DNA of 64,000 nucleotides from an uncultured Mucilaginibacter sp. (lineage in GTDB: Bacteria; Bacteroidota; Bacteroidia; Sphingobacteriales; Sphingobacteriaceae), in NCBI RefSeq assembly GCF_913773635.1, contig NZ_CAJYGQ010000009.1, forward strand, positions 1 through 64,000, in the 5' to 3' direction. The position numbers and the translations under genes are program-made. Below are positions 38,361 to 47,603 of this stretch, one piece after another. A model generated the notes under the pieces. It was given only the letters and a program-made list of their open reading frames with translations. It did not search any database and was not told the DNA's origin. Each line of letters opens with the position of its first letter. The stretch's first letter is position 1.

Positions 38361-38489
38361 AGTAAAATTAATTGGGTAAAACTGCAAGATACGCAATAAA
38401 TTCAACTCATATTGGCATGCTAACGTCAAATAATAATGATTGATGTTAGCTACTATGTTAAATTCACGCTTAAAGCCTGGCAATGAAAA

Positions 38490-38508
38490 AGGTCCTGAGT
38501 AAGGGCCT
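38490..38508 (-). terminator. Probable terminator of the GH97 gene
   Basis: On the minus strand the DNA reads AGGCCC, a 7-nt loop, GGACCT and then TTTT, 9 bp past the GH97 stop. The stem is only 6 bp with one G-U pair, so confidence is moderate. Confidence 0.55.
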
Positions 38509-38516
38509 CTTCTAGT

Positions 38517-40472
38517 TTAATTAGTTATGATAATTCCGCCGTCCGGCTGCATCTCTACAAGCATTTCTCCGGCTTTGCCCGCTTTTACTTTATTTAGCTG
38601 AGGCTTTCTTTCTTTCGAATCTGAATAGTAGTTAAGGTTTTGGTTAGCAAGCATAGGCAGTTTCAACTTTAGCTTCTTTGCTTCCTTAGTGGCATTTATG
38701 CCGGTTACATACCAGCGGCTACCGTTACGGCGTGCCAGCACACAATATTTACCTGGATAACCATCTATAAATACCGTCTCATCCCATGTGGTAGGAACAG
38801 TTTTTATAAAGTCTATCACAAAGTTTGGAAACTCGTTTAAGTTGTTAGGGGTAATTCCAAAATTTTGAACAGATGTTTGAAACAACACTGTAGTAGCTAA
38901 TTGAAATATATCTGATGTTTTGCGGGTAGTTCCGCCGTTATTATTGCGGTTATGGCGCTTATTTAACAGCAGCGGACCAAAATCCATTGAACCCACGCTA
39001 TTACGGATAAACGGGTGCAAGCTGGCGTTATAAGCTTCCATATCATTTGCCCGCTGTCCAAATATGAGGTTTTCTGACGCAAGCACAGCCTCGCTGCTCA
39101 CAAAATTAGGGTACATGCGCTCCCACCCACGCGGCAGTGTACAGCCATGAAATATAACCAATAGCCCATAGTCATTAGCGTCAGAAAGTATGTCTTCGTA
39201 AAGTTTCATGGTCTCCTGCTTGTCGCTGCCGAAAAAGTCCACCTTAATACCCTTTACGCCCAGGCTCTTCATCCACGCCATTTCCTTTTTGCGCTCTACG
39301 GAAGTACTCATTTTGTTTTTAGGACCTTGCGGTGCATCATTCCAATAACCATTAGAGTTATACCATAAAAAAGCACCTACGTTTTTAGATTGTGCATACT
39401 TTACAAGCTCCTCAATTTTAGCGTAGCCGATTGTAGTATCCCACCAACCATCAATAAGTGTAAACTCGTAACCCAACTGTGCCGATAAATCAATGAATGT
39501 TTTTTGATCGTTATAGTTTATACTGTTATCCTGCCACAACAACCAGCTCCAGGTTGAGCGGCCAAACTGGTAATCTTTAGAGGGCTTGTATAAAGGTTTA
39601 ACCACATCAAAAGCAATAGTGCTTTCAACAACAGGCTTCAGGTTATCGCCTATAGTTATGGTTCTCCACGGCGTTTCACCCGGAAGACTTATAGCTGGTT
39701 TAGCGCTTCCCAAATCATTATTTTCCCCTGCCTCCGGAAAAGCTACTGTATATAAACCGCCGTTTGATGCTTCGCTTAACTTGCTTGCACAATACAAACT
39801 ACTTACCCCAGTTTCAGACACTAAAGCCCAATTGTTACCAATATGAAATAAAGAAGGGAAGGTATAACCAATACCATATTTTGATTTCGTGCCTATGGCT
39901 TCATTGGCAACATACTCTTCCTCGTAGCTTGGTTTGGTACGTTTCCATCCGCTCATTGGTGTAGCCTGTGGAGTTAAAAAGGTAGTGGTACCTGCCGGAA
40001 AGTCGAAGCCTGTTAATTCTTTTTCAATTGTGCAGCGTGCCGCTTCACCTGTTTGAGCAAGCTGGTATTTAAATGCAATGTTATTGTTGCTTACACGCAT
40101 AACCAAACTTATTCTTCCTTTCTTAGCTGTTTCATAAGTAAAAACTACTTCATTAGCAGTATAGTTGACTTTGCTTTTTTTAATACGCTTCTCTTCATAG
40201 TTTTCATTAATTACAGCGGCTTTCTGTTCAATAAAACGCAAATCTTTACTAAAGTCACTCACGTCGGTTACCAAACCTAAGGGTGAACTCTCTACAACAG
40301 TTTTACCGTTATATGCAGCAGTATACTGCAAACCTTTTGTAGAGTTGAGCGATATTGTTACCACAAGCTTTTTATCGGGGCTGGTAACTACGCCATTGCC
40401 AGCACCAACCTGTGCGCAAACAGCTAAAGCAACAACTGTAAATAAGGTGATGAAAAGTATGAGCTTTCTCAT
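38517..40472 (-). CDS. Secreted GH97 glycoside hydrolase
   Basis: 651-aa enzyme with a signal peptide (MRKLILFITLFTVVALAVCAQ). An N-terminal beta-sandwich (about 25-290; SPDKKLVVTISLN, DFPAGTTTFLTPQATPMSGW) precedes a barrel with FTLIDGWWDT, GAFLWYNSNGYW, GIKVDFFGSDKQ and VIFHGCTLPRGWERMYPN, and a C-terminal beta domain. All are features of family 97, which contains inverting alpha-glucosidases (SusB) and retaining alpha-galactosidases. The Asp in KVDFF occupies the place I associate with the retaining nucleophile, suggesting alpha-galactosidase-type chemistry, but this needs an alignment. Single gene with its own terminator, not in a SusCD locus. Confidence 0.9.
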   Translation of the reverse strand: MRKLILFITLFTVVALAVCAQVGAGNGVVTSPDKKLVVTISLNSTKGLQYTAAYNGKTVVESSPLGLVTDVSDFSKDLRFIEQKAAVINENYEEKRIKKSKVNYTANEVVFTYETAKKGRISLVMRVSNNNIAFKYQLAQTGEAARCTIEKELTGFDFPAGTTTFLTPQATPMSGWKRTKPSYEEEYVANEAIGTKSKYGIGYTFPSLFHIGNNWALVSETGVSSLYCASKLSEASNGGLYTVAFPEAGENNDLGSAKPAISLPGETPWRTITIGDNLKPVVESTIAFDVVKPLYKPSKDYQFGRSTWSWLLWQDNSINYNDQKTFIDLSAQLGYEFTLIDGWWDTTIGYAKIEELVKYAQSKNVGAFLWYNSNGYWNDAPQGPKNKMSTSVERKKEMAWMKSLGVKGIKVDFFGSDKQETMKLYEDILSDANDYGLLVIFHGCTLPRGWERMYPNFVSSEAVLASENLIFGQRANDMEAYNASLHPFIRNSVGSMDFGPLLLNKRHNRNNNGGTTRKTSDIFQLATTVLFQTSVQNFGITPNNLNEFPNFVIDFIKTVPTTWDETVFIDGYPGKYCVLARRNGSRWYVTGINATKEAKKLKLKLPMLANQNLNYYSDSKERKPQLNKVKAGKAGEMLVEMQPDGGIIITN

Positions 40473-40570
40473 TATTATAGATTTATTGGTTCATTAACAT
40501 TTTTTGGCAATTTCATACAAGCCGGGGTTAATATGCTACAATAATAAGTGTTAATTATACATTTATAAAA

Positions 40571-40578
40571 TAATTTTG
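40571..40578 (+). promoter_or_regulatory. Possible -7 element upstream of ruvB
   Basis: TAATTTTG matches TAnnTTTG and would start a transcript near 40585, leaving a leader of about 77 nt to the ruvB ATG. No clear TTTG at the -33 position. A second match, TAAATTTG (40648-40655), lies only 6 bp before the ATG. Confidence 0.35.
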
Positions 40579-40661
40579 CAGTAATGCCGATTTACAAAAC
40601 ATCTCCATCAAAACAAGCTTGTTATTGCAGCCATTTAATATAAATGCTAAATTTGTTGGCA

Positions 40662-41684
40662 ATGAACGAAAACTTAGATCCAAGCGCTGAAAAATTGACA
40701 ACAACTGAACGTGATATTGAAAAAGTTTTGCGCCCGCAGGCTTTTGAAGATTTCACAGGCCAGGATAAAATCTTAGCCAATCTGCGGATTTTTGTTCAGG
40801 CTGCTCGACAGCGCGGCGAATCTTTGGACCATGTACTTCTTCACGGGCCTCCGGGATTGGGTAAAACTACGCTATCGCACATTATTGCCAATGAAATGGG
40901 TGTTGGCATTAAAATCACCTCCGGCCCTGTGCTTGATAAACCTGGTGATTTAGCCGGTTTGTTAACCAACCTTGAACCGGGGGATATTTTATTTATCGAT
41001 GAGATACATCGTTTAAGCCCGTTGGTTGAAGAGTATTTGTACTCTGCCATGGAAGATTTTAAAATTGATATCATGTTAGAGAGCGGACCTAATGCGCGCT
41101 CTGTACAGTTATCATTAAACCCGTTCACACTGGTGGGCGCTACAACCCGTTCAGGCCTCCTTACTGCCCCACTAAGAGCACGCTTTGGAATAAATTCACG
41201 ACTTGAATATTACGACGCCAAATTGCTAACCACTATTGTTTTACGTTCATCAGCCATTTTAAATACGCCTATTACTGATGAAGGTGCTTATGAAATTGCG
41301 CGCCGCAGCCGTGGTACGCCACGTATTGCTAATGCATTGCTACGCCGCACACGCGATTTTGCCCAAATAAAAGGAAACGGCAGTATTGATACCGCCATTG
41401 CAAAGTATGCCTTAAATGCACTTAATGTTGATGAGCATGGCCTTGATGAAATGGACAACAAAATACTGCTTACCATTATTGAGAAATTTAAGGGTGGCCC
41501 TGTTGGCGTTAAAACTATAGCTACAGCAGTTGGCGAAGATGAGGGCACTATAGAGGAGGTTTATGAACCGTTCCTTATACAGGAAGGCTATCTCATGCGC
41601 ACATCCCGCGGACGCGAAGCCACCGAAAATGCATACAAACACCTGGGCATTCACCGGCCGGGGCAACTACCAACCTTATTTTAA
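40662..41684 (+). CDS. ruvB: Holliday junction branch-migration ATPase RuvB
   Basis: AAA+ motor that, with RuvA, drives branch migration of Holliday junctions. The start ATG 40662 ([12 protein letters not shown]) gives 340 aa, the family's usual length; the track start at 40644 adds only six residues. Walker A is GPPGLGKTT, Walker B is [10 protein letters not shown], sensor 1 is VGATTRSG, and the arginine finger region is APLRARFG. The C-terminal winged-helix domain contains [15 protein letters not shown] and [12 protein letters not shown]. Isolated from ruvA and ruvC, as is common in Bacteroidota. Convergent with the SGNH gene, 31 bp between stops. Confidence 0.97.
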   Translation: MNENLDPSAEKLTTTERDIEKVLRPQAFEDFTGQDKILANLRIFVQAARQRGESLDHVLLHGPPGLGKTTLSHIIANEMGVGIKITSGPVLDKPGDLAGLLTNLEPGDILFIDEIHRLSPLVEEYLYSAMEDFKIDIMLESGPNARSVQLSLNPFTLVGATTRSGLLTAPLRARFGINSRLEYYDAKLLTTIVLRSSAILNTPITDEGAYEIARRSRGTPRIANALLRRTRDFAQIKGNGSIDTAIAKYALNALNVDEHGLDEMDNKILLTIIEKFKGGPVGVKTIATAVGEDEGTIEEVYEPFLIQEGYLMRTSRGREATENAYKHLGIHRPGQLPTLF

Positions 41685-41715
41685 TACCAAGTAGAGCAAC
41701 AAACCTAAAAGATAA

Positions 41716-42480
41716 TTAATTTTTAAGTGCTTTTAATATGGCAGTGCTCCACAATTTGGCCAGCACCTGTTCTCCCTGTGTATTAGGATGAAGGTAAAAC
41801 GTACCCTGCGTTCCATTTTCAGGTTTCAGATAAGTAAGGTAATTTTTCTCGAAGGATTTAAACGATTTCCTGTCACCTTCAAATACATGATGCGGATTGC
41901 TTTTTTTATACTGCTTAACCAGCGCATGAATTTGCGGATGGTATGACAGTACGCGTTGTTGACCCTCCTTTAAGTACGATGAACGATTGTGCGTGTTATC
42001 GCTGTACCACAAAGGATAGTTTAAAACAATTTTGGCCTTTGGATAGGCGGCTAACAGACTATCTGCTATGGTCTTTAAGTTTGCCTGGTAGTTTTCGGGC
42101 GAAACGGGTGAACCATTAGGACCCTTTATAGCACTATCATTAGTACCCAGCATTATTGAAAATACAAGCTGTGCCGTGCTGTCTGCATAAAAATTGTTGG
42201 CAGCAGCCTTTACTTTTGGAAACATTTTCTTGGTTGCGGGCAAGAAATCTACCGTTGTAAAACCACTTACTCCCTGATTTGATACCTGCACATGAGGTCC
42301 AAGCTTCTCTCTTAAAAAATTACCGGTAAAAACAGGTGGCGATTGATCTTTGGCTACAGTGCCGTGCGTTATACTGTCGCCAATAAAAACTACGTTAACT
42401 TTTTGATCATCTTTATAAATAAAGGCACTGCAAGCAACAAAAAGCAGCAGTAAGTAATAAGGCAGCTTGTTAAACTTCAT
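41716..42480 (-). CDS. Exported SGNH/GDSL-family hydrolase
   Basis: 254 aa from ATG 42480 (MKFNKLPYYLLLLFVACSAF), chosen because it starts a signal peptide directly; the track start at 42528 is less likely. The SGNH blocks are visible: block I NVVFIGDSITHG with catalytic Ser, Gly in GVSGFTT, block III LGTNDSA with Asn, and the catalytic Asp-x-x-His equivalent near LHPNTQGEQVL. Such enzymes are esterases or acetylesterases, often acting on acetylated sugars. It is divergent from the GH92 gene with an 86-bp gap, which suggests a glycan-related role but does not prove it. Confidence 0.85.
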   Translation of the reverse strand: MKFNKLPYYLLLLFVACSAFIYKDDQKVNVVFIGDSITHGTVAKDQSPPVFTGNFLREKLGPHVQVSNQGVSGFTTVDFLPATKKMFPKVKAAANNFYADSTAQLVFSIMLGTNDSAIKGPNGSPVSPENYQANLKTIADSLLAAYPKAKIVLNYPLWYSDNTHNRSSYLKEGQQRVLSYHPQIHALVKQYKKSNPHHVFEGDRKSFKSFEKNYLTYLKPENGTQGTFYLHPNTQGEQVLAKLWSTAILKALKN

Positions 42481-42540
42481 AATTGTGCTGGTAAACATAA
42501 GCATTTTGTGATTTATAGTACAACGCAAAAGGCAATGCTA

Positions 42541-42548
42541 TATATTTG
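42541..42548 (+). promoter_or_regulatory. -7 element of the GH92 gene
   Basis: TATATTTG matches TAnnTTTG, 18 bp before the GH92 ATG, predicting a short leader of about 12 nt. A TTTG lies at 42505 but 32 bp away, too far for the usual spacing. Confidence 0.4.
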
Positions 42549-42566
42549 TTTAACTAACTACTGCAG

Positions 42567-44861
42567 ATGAACAAAAATATCTGGCTCTCGCTTGTGGCTC
42601 TGTTATTTGGAGCTGCCGCTTGTGCTCAACAAGTAACCAGGGTAACCGACCCTGCCGAATGGGTTAACCCCTTGATGGGTACCGATTCAAAACCCGATTT
42701 ATCTAACGGCAACACTTACCCGGCCATAGGCCTGCCATGGGGCATGAACTATTGGTCGCCGCAAACAGGCAACATGGGTAATGGGTGGATGTATACTTAC
42801 GCTGCTGATAAAATCAGGGGATTTAAGCAAACGCATCAACCATCGCCCTGGATGAATGATTACGGCCAGTTTGCCATTATGCCGGTAACCGGTAAAATGA
42901 AATTTGATCAGGACGCCCGCGCAAGCTGGTTTAGCCACAAAGCCGAAGTATCAAAACCTTATTATTACAGCGTTTACCTGGCCGACCATGATGTAACGGC
43001 CGAACTGACTACTACGGAACGTGCAGCTCAATTTCAATTTAGTTACCCTAAAAGCGATAGCTCGTTTATAGTTATTGATGCGCTGGACAAAGGTTCATAC
43101 ATTAAGGTAATTCCTGCCGAAAATAAGATCATAGGCTATACCACCCGTGCAGCGCGCAGTAAGCCTGTAAACTTTAAAAACTATTTTGTAATTTATACAG
43201 ATAAGGCCTTTTCAATTGCCAAAACGTGGCACGGCAAAACCTTAGCCGGCGGCGACTCATTAGAGCTCACCAATAATCATGCAGGTGCTATTATTGGTTT
43301 TAAGACTACACGTGGCGAAAAGGTACACTTACGCGTTGCTTCATCCCTTATTAGTTTTGAGCAGGCCGAGTTAAATCTTAAACGAGAACTAGGTAGTGAT
43401 GATTTTGAAGCTACAAAACAAAAAGCACACACTGCGTGGAACAAAGTATTAAGCCGCCTGCAGGTGGAAGGTGGAACGGTAGACCAAACCCGTACATTTT
43501 ACTCATGCCTTTACCGTACCGTTATGTTCCCAAATAAGCTATACGAGGTTGATGCCCAAAACAAAGTAGTGCATTACAGCCCCTACACAGGTAAAACCAT
43601 GCCAGGCTATAAATTTGCAGGTACCGGTTTTTGGGACACATTCCGTGCGCTATATCCATTTTTAAACCTGATGTATCCATCTATAAACAAAGAGATGCAG
43701 CAAGGCCTTATCAGTGATTATGTAGAGGGCGGCTGGCTGCCCGAGTGGAGCAGCCCGGGTTACGCGGATATAATGGTAGGAAACAACTCCGCATCTGTAG
43801 TTGCCGAAGCTTATCTGAAAGGGGCGCGTGGCTACGATATTAACAAACTTTACGAGGCGTTGTTGCATGGCGCAAATAACGAAGGTCCGGTTTCAGCCAC
43901 TGGACGTTATGGGGTTAAATACTATAACGAGTTGGGTTACGTACCTTACGATGTTAAGATCAATGAAAACGCTGCACGAACACTGGAGTATGCCTATGAC
44001 GACTTTGCCATTTACCAGTTGGCAAAAGAATTGAATCGCCCCCAGGCTGAAGTTGATTTATATAAAAAGCGTAGCCAAAACTATCGTAACCTGTTTGACA
44101 AGTCAACAGGATTTATGCGGGGCAAAAACAAGGATGGCAGTTTTCAATCACCCTTTAGCCCGTTTAAATGGGGAGATGCATTTACAGAAGGTAACAGCTG
44201 GCATTACTCATGGTCGGTTTTTCATGACGTGCAGGGACTGATTAACCTTATGGGCGGCGAAAATAAGTTTGTAACCAAGTTAGACTCCGTGTTTAGTGTA
44301 CCGCCGATATTTGATGATAGCTACTATGGCGGTGTGATTCATGAAATACGCGAAATGCAGATTATGAACATGGGCCAGTACGCTCACGGAAACCAGCCCA
44401 TACAGCACATGATTTACTTGTATAACTACGCCGGCCAACCCTGGAAAACACAATACTGGGCGCGCGAGGTTATGAACCGCCTGTATAAAGCTACTCCTGA
44501 TGGCTATTGCGGCGACGAGGATAATGGCCAAACATCGGCGTGGTATGTATTTAGTGCATTGGGCTTTTACCCCGTTTGCCCCGCAAGTGATCAGTATGTT
44601 TTAGGTGCTCCTTTATTCAAAAAGGTTACTTTAAACCTTGAGAATGGAAAAACTGTAAATATAAATGCACCTGCCAACAGCGCATCTAATAAATACGTTA
44701 GCAAATTAATGTACAACGGCAAGCCGCATAGCTACAATTGGCTAAGTCATAAAGCATTGTTAAACGGTGCAAAGCTTGATTTTAGCATGCAGGCCACACC
44801 CAATAAAACCAAAGGAACTAAGGATACCGATTATCCGTTTTCTATGTCGGCCCGCCAATAG
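42567..44861 (+). CDS. Secreted GH92 alpha-mannosidase
   Basis: 764-aa calcium-dependent exo-alpha-mannosidase family enzyme. The signal peptide is MNKNIWLSLVALLFGAAACAQ (LFGAAAC could also be a lipobox). The N-terminal beta domain has VNPLMGTDS and GNTYPAIGLPWGMN. The alpha/alpha barrel carries FWDTFRALYPFLNLMYP, NSWHYSWSVFHDVQGLI, and the acid-bearing GDEDNGQTSAWYVFSALGFYPV. Family 92 acts on alpha-1,2/1,3/1,4/1,6 mannosides, and linkage cannot be told here. Possible targets are fungal or host-type mannans. It is divergent from the SGNH hydrolase and closed by a strong terminator. Confidence 0.94.
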   Translation: MNKNIWLSLVALLFGAAACAQQVTRVTDPAEWVNPLMGTDSKPDLSNGNTYPAIGLPWGMNYWSPQTGNMGNGWMYTYAADKIRGFKQTHQPSPWMNDYGQFAIMPVTGKMKFDQDARASWFSHKAEVSKPYYYSVYLADHDVTAELTTTERAAQFQFSYPKSDSSFIVIDALDKGSYIKVIPAENKIIGYTTRAARSKPVNFKNYFVIYTDKAFSIAKTWHGKTLAGGDSLELTNNHAGAIIGFKTTRGEKVHLRVASSLISFEQAELNLKRELGSDDFEATKQKAHTAWNKVLSRLQVEGGTVDQTRTFYSCLYRTVMFPNKLYEVDAQNKVVHYSPYTGKTMPGYKFAGTGFWDTFRALYPFLNLMYPSINKEMQQGLISDYVEGGWLPEWSSPGYADIMVGNNSASVVAEAYLKGARGYDINKLYEALLHGANNEGPVSATGRYGVKYYNELGYVPYDVKINENAARTLEYAYDDFAIYQLAKELNRPQAEVDLYKKRSQNYRNLFDKSTGFMRGKNKDGSFQSPFSPFKWGDAFTEGNSWHYSWSVFHDVQGLINLMGGENKFVTKLDSVFSVPPIFDDSYYGGVIHEIREMQIMNMGQYAHGNQPIQHMIYLYNYAGQPWKTQYWAREVMNRLYKATPDGYCGDEDNGQTSAWYVFSALGFYPVCPASDQYVLGAPLFKKVTLNLENGKTVNINAPANSASNKYVSKLMYNGKPHSYNWLSHKALLNGAKLDFSMQATPNKTKGTKDTDYPFSMSARQ

Positions 44862-44876
44862 TTAAAACTTACTGTT

Positions 44877-44917
44877 AAAAAGTGTGGTTTATTGGTTCAC
44901 ATCAAACCACACTTTTT
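44877..44917 (+). terminator. Terminator of the GH92 gene
   Basis: Arms AAAAAGTGTGGTTT / AAACCACACTTTTT (14 bp, 13-nt loop) with a T run, 16 bp past the stop codon. Confidence 0.88.
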
Positions 44918-44949
44918 TTGTTTAAGTCCTCTTATTTATTTTATTTTCG
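44917..44949 (+). promoter_or_regulatory. Possible promoter of the polysaccharide deacetylase gene
   Basis: TTTG at 44917-44920 and TATTTTCG at 44942-44949 (one mismatch to TAnnTTTG) with 21-bp spacing. The -33 element overlaps the T-tract of the preceding terminator. Confidence 0.35.
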
Positions 44950-44980
44950 CTCGCTTTAACATTTTACCATTTTAAACCCC

Positions 44981-45841
44981 ATGCTTAAATCATACACGGC
45001 AGTTGCAGCCGCATTAGCCCTAAGTGTTATCTCATGCCAATCGGGCAAAACCAGCACGGTAACCGATAGTACTTCGACAAAAACGGTGACTACAAGCACC
45101 AGTACTGAGGTTGTAGCCAATGAGAAGCCTGGAAAGAAAGCTTCGAATGCTGAGATTATTGCACGCAAGCAGGTGCCGATTTTATGCTACCACCAAATAC
45201 GCGATTGGCGACCAAAAGATTCTAAAACGGCTAAAGATTACATAGTTCCGATTGCCAGCTTCAAAGAAAAAATTAAAATGCTGGCTGATAGCGGTTATCA
45301 TACTATACTGCCCGATCAGCTATACGCTTACCTTACAACAGGCGCAGCTTTACCCAGCAAGCCTATTATGCTAACGTTTGATGATACCGACCTTGACCAG
45401 TTTACCATTGCAAACCCTGAGCTAAAAAAGTATGGTTTTAAGGCCGTATACTTTATAATGACGGTATCAATTGGCAGACCTAATTACATGAATAAGGAGC
45501 AAGTTAAACAGCTGGCTGATGAAGGCAACGTAATTGGCAGCCACACCTGGGATCACCATAACTTCAAGAAATTTGCCGGCGACGACTGGAAGACACAAAT
45601 AGATAAACCAACCAAAAAATTAGAGGAAATTACCGGTAAAAAAATTGAATATTTTGCCTATCCTTTTGGTTTATGGAACGCGCAGGGATTACCTGAACTC
45701 CATAGCCGCGGATTTAAAATGGCCTTCCAACTGGCTGAAAAGCGCGATGCGAACGACCCATTGATGACCGTGCGCCGTATATTAGACAGCGGTTACTGGA
45801 GCGCCAAAACGCTACACAATAGTATCAAGAACAGCTTTTAA
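44981..45841 (+). CDS. Polysaccharide deacetylase lipoprotein (CE4/NodB domain)
   Basis: 286 aa. The N-terminus MLKSYTAVAAALALSVISCQ ends in a lipobox, so it is probably a lipoprotein. A Ser/Thr-rich linker (about 20-50) follows. The NodB domain has motif 1 TFDDTD (catalytic Asp and metal Asp), motif 2 GSHTWDHH (metal-binding His pair) and motif 3 YFAYPFG. Enzymes of this family remove N- or O-acetyl groups from chitin-like, xylan or peptidoglycan sugars; the target here is unknown. Single gene with its own terminator. Confidence 0.9.
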   Translation: MLKSYTAVAAALALSVISCQSGKTSTVTDSTSTKTVTTSTSTEVVANEKPGKKASNAEIIARKQVPILCYHQIRDWRPKDSKTAKDYIVPIASFKEKIKMLADSGYHTILPDQLYAYLTTGAALPSKPIMLTFDDTDLDQFTIANPELKKYGFKAVYFIMTVSIGRPNYMNKEQVKQLADEGNVIGSHTWDHHNFKKFAGDDWKTQIDKPTKKLEEITGKKIEYFAYPFGLWNAQGLPELHSRGFKMAFQLAEKRDANDPLMTVRRILDSGYWSAKTLHNSIKNSF

Positions 45842-45843
45842 TA

Positions 45844-45879
45844 AAAAAAGCCTTTCTCAATTAAGAGAAAGGCTTTTTT
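45844..45879. terminator. Bidirectional terminator between deacetylase and acidic-protein genes
   Basis: Perfect 15-bp arms AAAAAAGCCTTTCTC / GAGAAAGGCTTTTTT with a 6-nt loop between convergent stops, with T runs on both strands. Confidence 0.9.
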
Positions 45880-45880
45880 G

Positions 45881-46105
45881 TTATAAATCTTCGTTGGCCG
45901 GACCTTCATTTTTGTTTGATGACTCCTCATCGCTTGGTGGTCCTGGTACGCCGCTATCGTTATCGGGCACAACGGTATCCACACGATGCTCATCATCTTT
46001 AGTATGCTCGGTAGGTGTATTACCTTTTTCAAGTGACGAATCACCTGTGTTTTCTCCTAATTGATCCTCATGCGGATCGATATTTTTGTTTTCTTCGGTA
46101 GACAT
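45881..46105 (-). CDS. Small acidic, disordered hypothetical protein
   Basis: 74-aa protein (MSTEENKNIDPHEDQLGENT...) made almost wholly of Asp, Glu, Asn, Ser, Pro and Lys, with no hydrophobic core, so probably intrinsically disordered. The frame is bounded by a terminator and by the SpoIIAA-like gene 29 bp upstream on the same strand, which supports it as a real gene. The overlapping frame 45838-46044 looks like a shadow. No family is recognised. Confidence 0.6.
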   Translation of the reverse strand: MSTEENKNIDPHEDQLGENTGDSSLEKGNTPTEHTKDDEHRVDTVVPDNDSGVPGPPSDEESSNKNEGPANEDL

Positions 46106-46134
46106 AGGTATTGTATTTATAAATTGATATTTGA

Positions 46135-46503
46135 TTATTCTTCAGTCACCCACTTAACGGCTTCGTCTAACTGACCCAGTGGAAATCCTTTTGACTGTCC
46201 AGGAGCCATAAACCTGAATACGTTACTGGTAAACCATTCAACGGCTTTTTGATCTGTTACAATGGCAATTTTTTTCCATTTGGTAAAATGTTTAAGGCCA
46301 ACCTTGATATCATCCCACCACGCTCCTGCTGTAAAGTTCTGCACCTCAGTTTCAAGCACGAGTATATAATGGATTTCACCCTGACGCTTAACCAGGTCGT
46401 CAAGCTTAGGGATAAGCACTTTTTCGAGGTCATCTTTTGTAACCTCGCCAACGGCATGGATGCCTACAACATTGTCTGGTAAATCGTTTATGAATTGAAG
46501 CAT
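46135..46503 (-). CDS. SpoIIAA-like (STAS-related) protein
   Basis: 122 aa from ATG 46503; a second ATG at 46512 adds three residues and cannot be excluded. The start MLQFINDLPDNVVGIHAVGEVTKDDLEKVLIPKLDD and the middle WWDDIKVGLKHFTKWKKIAIVTDQKAVEW are typical of the SpoIIAA-like family (CRAL-TRIO/STAS-like alpha-beta fold). Members bind lipids or act as small regulators; the function is largely unknown. Probably cotranscribed with the acidic protein 29 bp downstream. Confidence 0.8.
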   Translation of the reverse strand: MLQFINDLPDNVVGIHAVGEVTKDDLEKVLIPKLDDLVKRQGEIHYILVLETEVQNFTAGAWWDDIKVGLKHFTKWKKIAIVTDQKAVEWFTSNVFRFMAPGQSKGFPLGQLDEAVKWVTEE

Positions 46504-46754
46504 AAGAGGCAAATTTTAGTTGTTAATACAACGGTTATTGCCTTATACTGTTTTCCTTAAAGCATACAAATTTAGCCAGCAAGAAAAATAGCGGCTTTTA
46601 TTTCGCACCCGATATTCCCTAATTTATACCGATTAATTCCGGATGATACCCAATAATGCTTGACTGCTATTGCTCAGCAAACAGGCTCACTTTTCAATAA
46701 GGGAGCGAAGAAATTGACAGGTGAAGTTCCTGCTTTCCCAAATGATAAGACTGC

Positions 46755-47489
46755 TCAATCGCCTTCCGGGTACTTTCTGAAAATGCTGTTGATGCGCATT
46801 TGTATAACGCCAAAAAAAGCCTCGCGGAAAATACGGGTAGACATTTTTGAAACACCTTCAGTACGATCAGTAAATATGATGGGAATTTCAATTACCTTAA
46901 AGCCGTGTTTAATGGTGGTGTATTTCATTTCGATCTGAAAGGCGTAGCCAACAAACTTAATTTTATCAAGCCTTATGGTTTCAAGCACTTTACGTTTGTA
47001 GCATACAAAACCCGCGGTAGCATCATGCAGGTTTATTCCTGTAATAATACGCACGTACATGGAGGCATAGTAGCTCATCAATACCCGGCTCATAGGCCAG
47101 TTTACAACGTTTACCCCTCTAACATACCTAGAGCCAACCGACATATCTGCCCCCTCAACACAGGCTTCGCGCAGGCGCAGCAAATCATTTGGATTGTGAG
47201 AGAAGTCAGCATCCATTTCAAAAATGTAATCGTACTTGTGCGCTATACACCATTTAAAACCATGTATATAAGCGGTACCTAAGCCCAACTTGCCTTTTCG
47301 CTCTTCGATGAACAACCTGCCTGAAAACTCCGCTTGCAGGCTTTTAACTATGTTACCGGTACCATCGGGCGAGCCATCGTCTATAATCAGTAAATGAAAA
47401 TCATGCGGCAGCGAAAACACTTTGCGTATCATACGCTCAATATTTTCCTTTTCGTTGTAGGTTGGTATAATGACTATGCTATCGGGCAC
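46755..47489 (-). CDS. GT2 polyprenol-phosphate mannosyltransferase-like glycosyltransferase
   Basis: 244-aa family 2 glycosyltransferase of the dolichol-phosphate mannose synthase (DPM1) type. It has VIIPTYNEKENIERMI, the nucleotide-binding DDGSPDGTG, FEMDADFSHNP with the metal-binding DxD, and a C-terminal amphipathic part (RIFREAFFGVIQMRINSIF) without membrane helices, as in single-domain DPM1-like enzymes. It would transfer a sugar from a nucleotide donor to polyprenyl phosphate for later glycosylation of lipids or proteins. The 250 bp downstream has no gene. Confidence 0.92.
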   Translation of the reverse strand: MPDSIVIIPTYNEKENIERMIRKVFSLPHDFHLLIIDDGSPDGTGNIVKSLQAEFSGRLFIEERKGKLGLGTAYIHGFKWCIAHKYDYIFEMDADFSHNPNDLLRLREACVEGADMSVGSRYVRGVNVVNWPMSRVLMSYYASMYVRIITGINLHDATAGFVCYKRKVLETIRLDKIKFVGYAFQIEMKYTTIKHGFKVIEIPIIFTDRTEGVSKMSTRIFREAFFGVIQMRINSIFRKYPEGD

Positions 47490-47550
47490 GTAGTTACTGT
47501 TTCAATAATGTATGAGCGGGCAAAAGTACGCAATTCGGCCCTTAAAAAAC

Positions 47551-47582
47551 AAAAGCAGGGTGATAACTACCACCCTGCTTTT
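47551..47582 (-). terminator. Intrinsic terminator of the POT transporter gene
   Basis: Perfect 12-bp arms AAAAGCAGGGTG / CACCCTGCTTTT with an 8-nt loop, 22 bp past the transporter stop, with a T run on the minus strand (A 47544-47549). Confidence 0.88.
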
Positions 47583-47603
47583 AGTTAAAAGTTGTTAAAT
47601 AGG

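Noticed and set aside
32399-44861. GH31, GH97 and GH92 genes considered as one polysaccharide utilisation locus
   Set aside because: Genes alternate in strand, are separated by terminators and by ruvB, and no SusC/SusD pair is present between them.
45838-46044. 68-aa minus-strand ORF overlapping the small acidic protein
   Set aside because: Runs through the terminator and has less gene-like placement than the 74-aa frame with ATG 46105.
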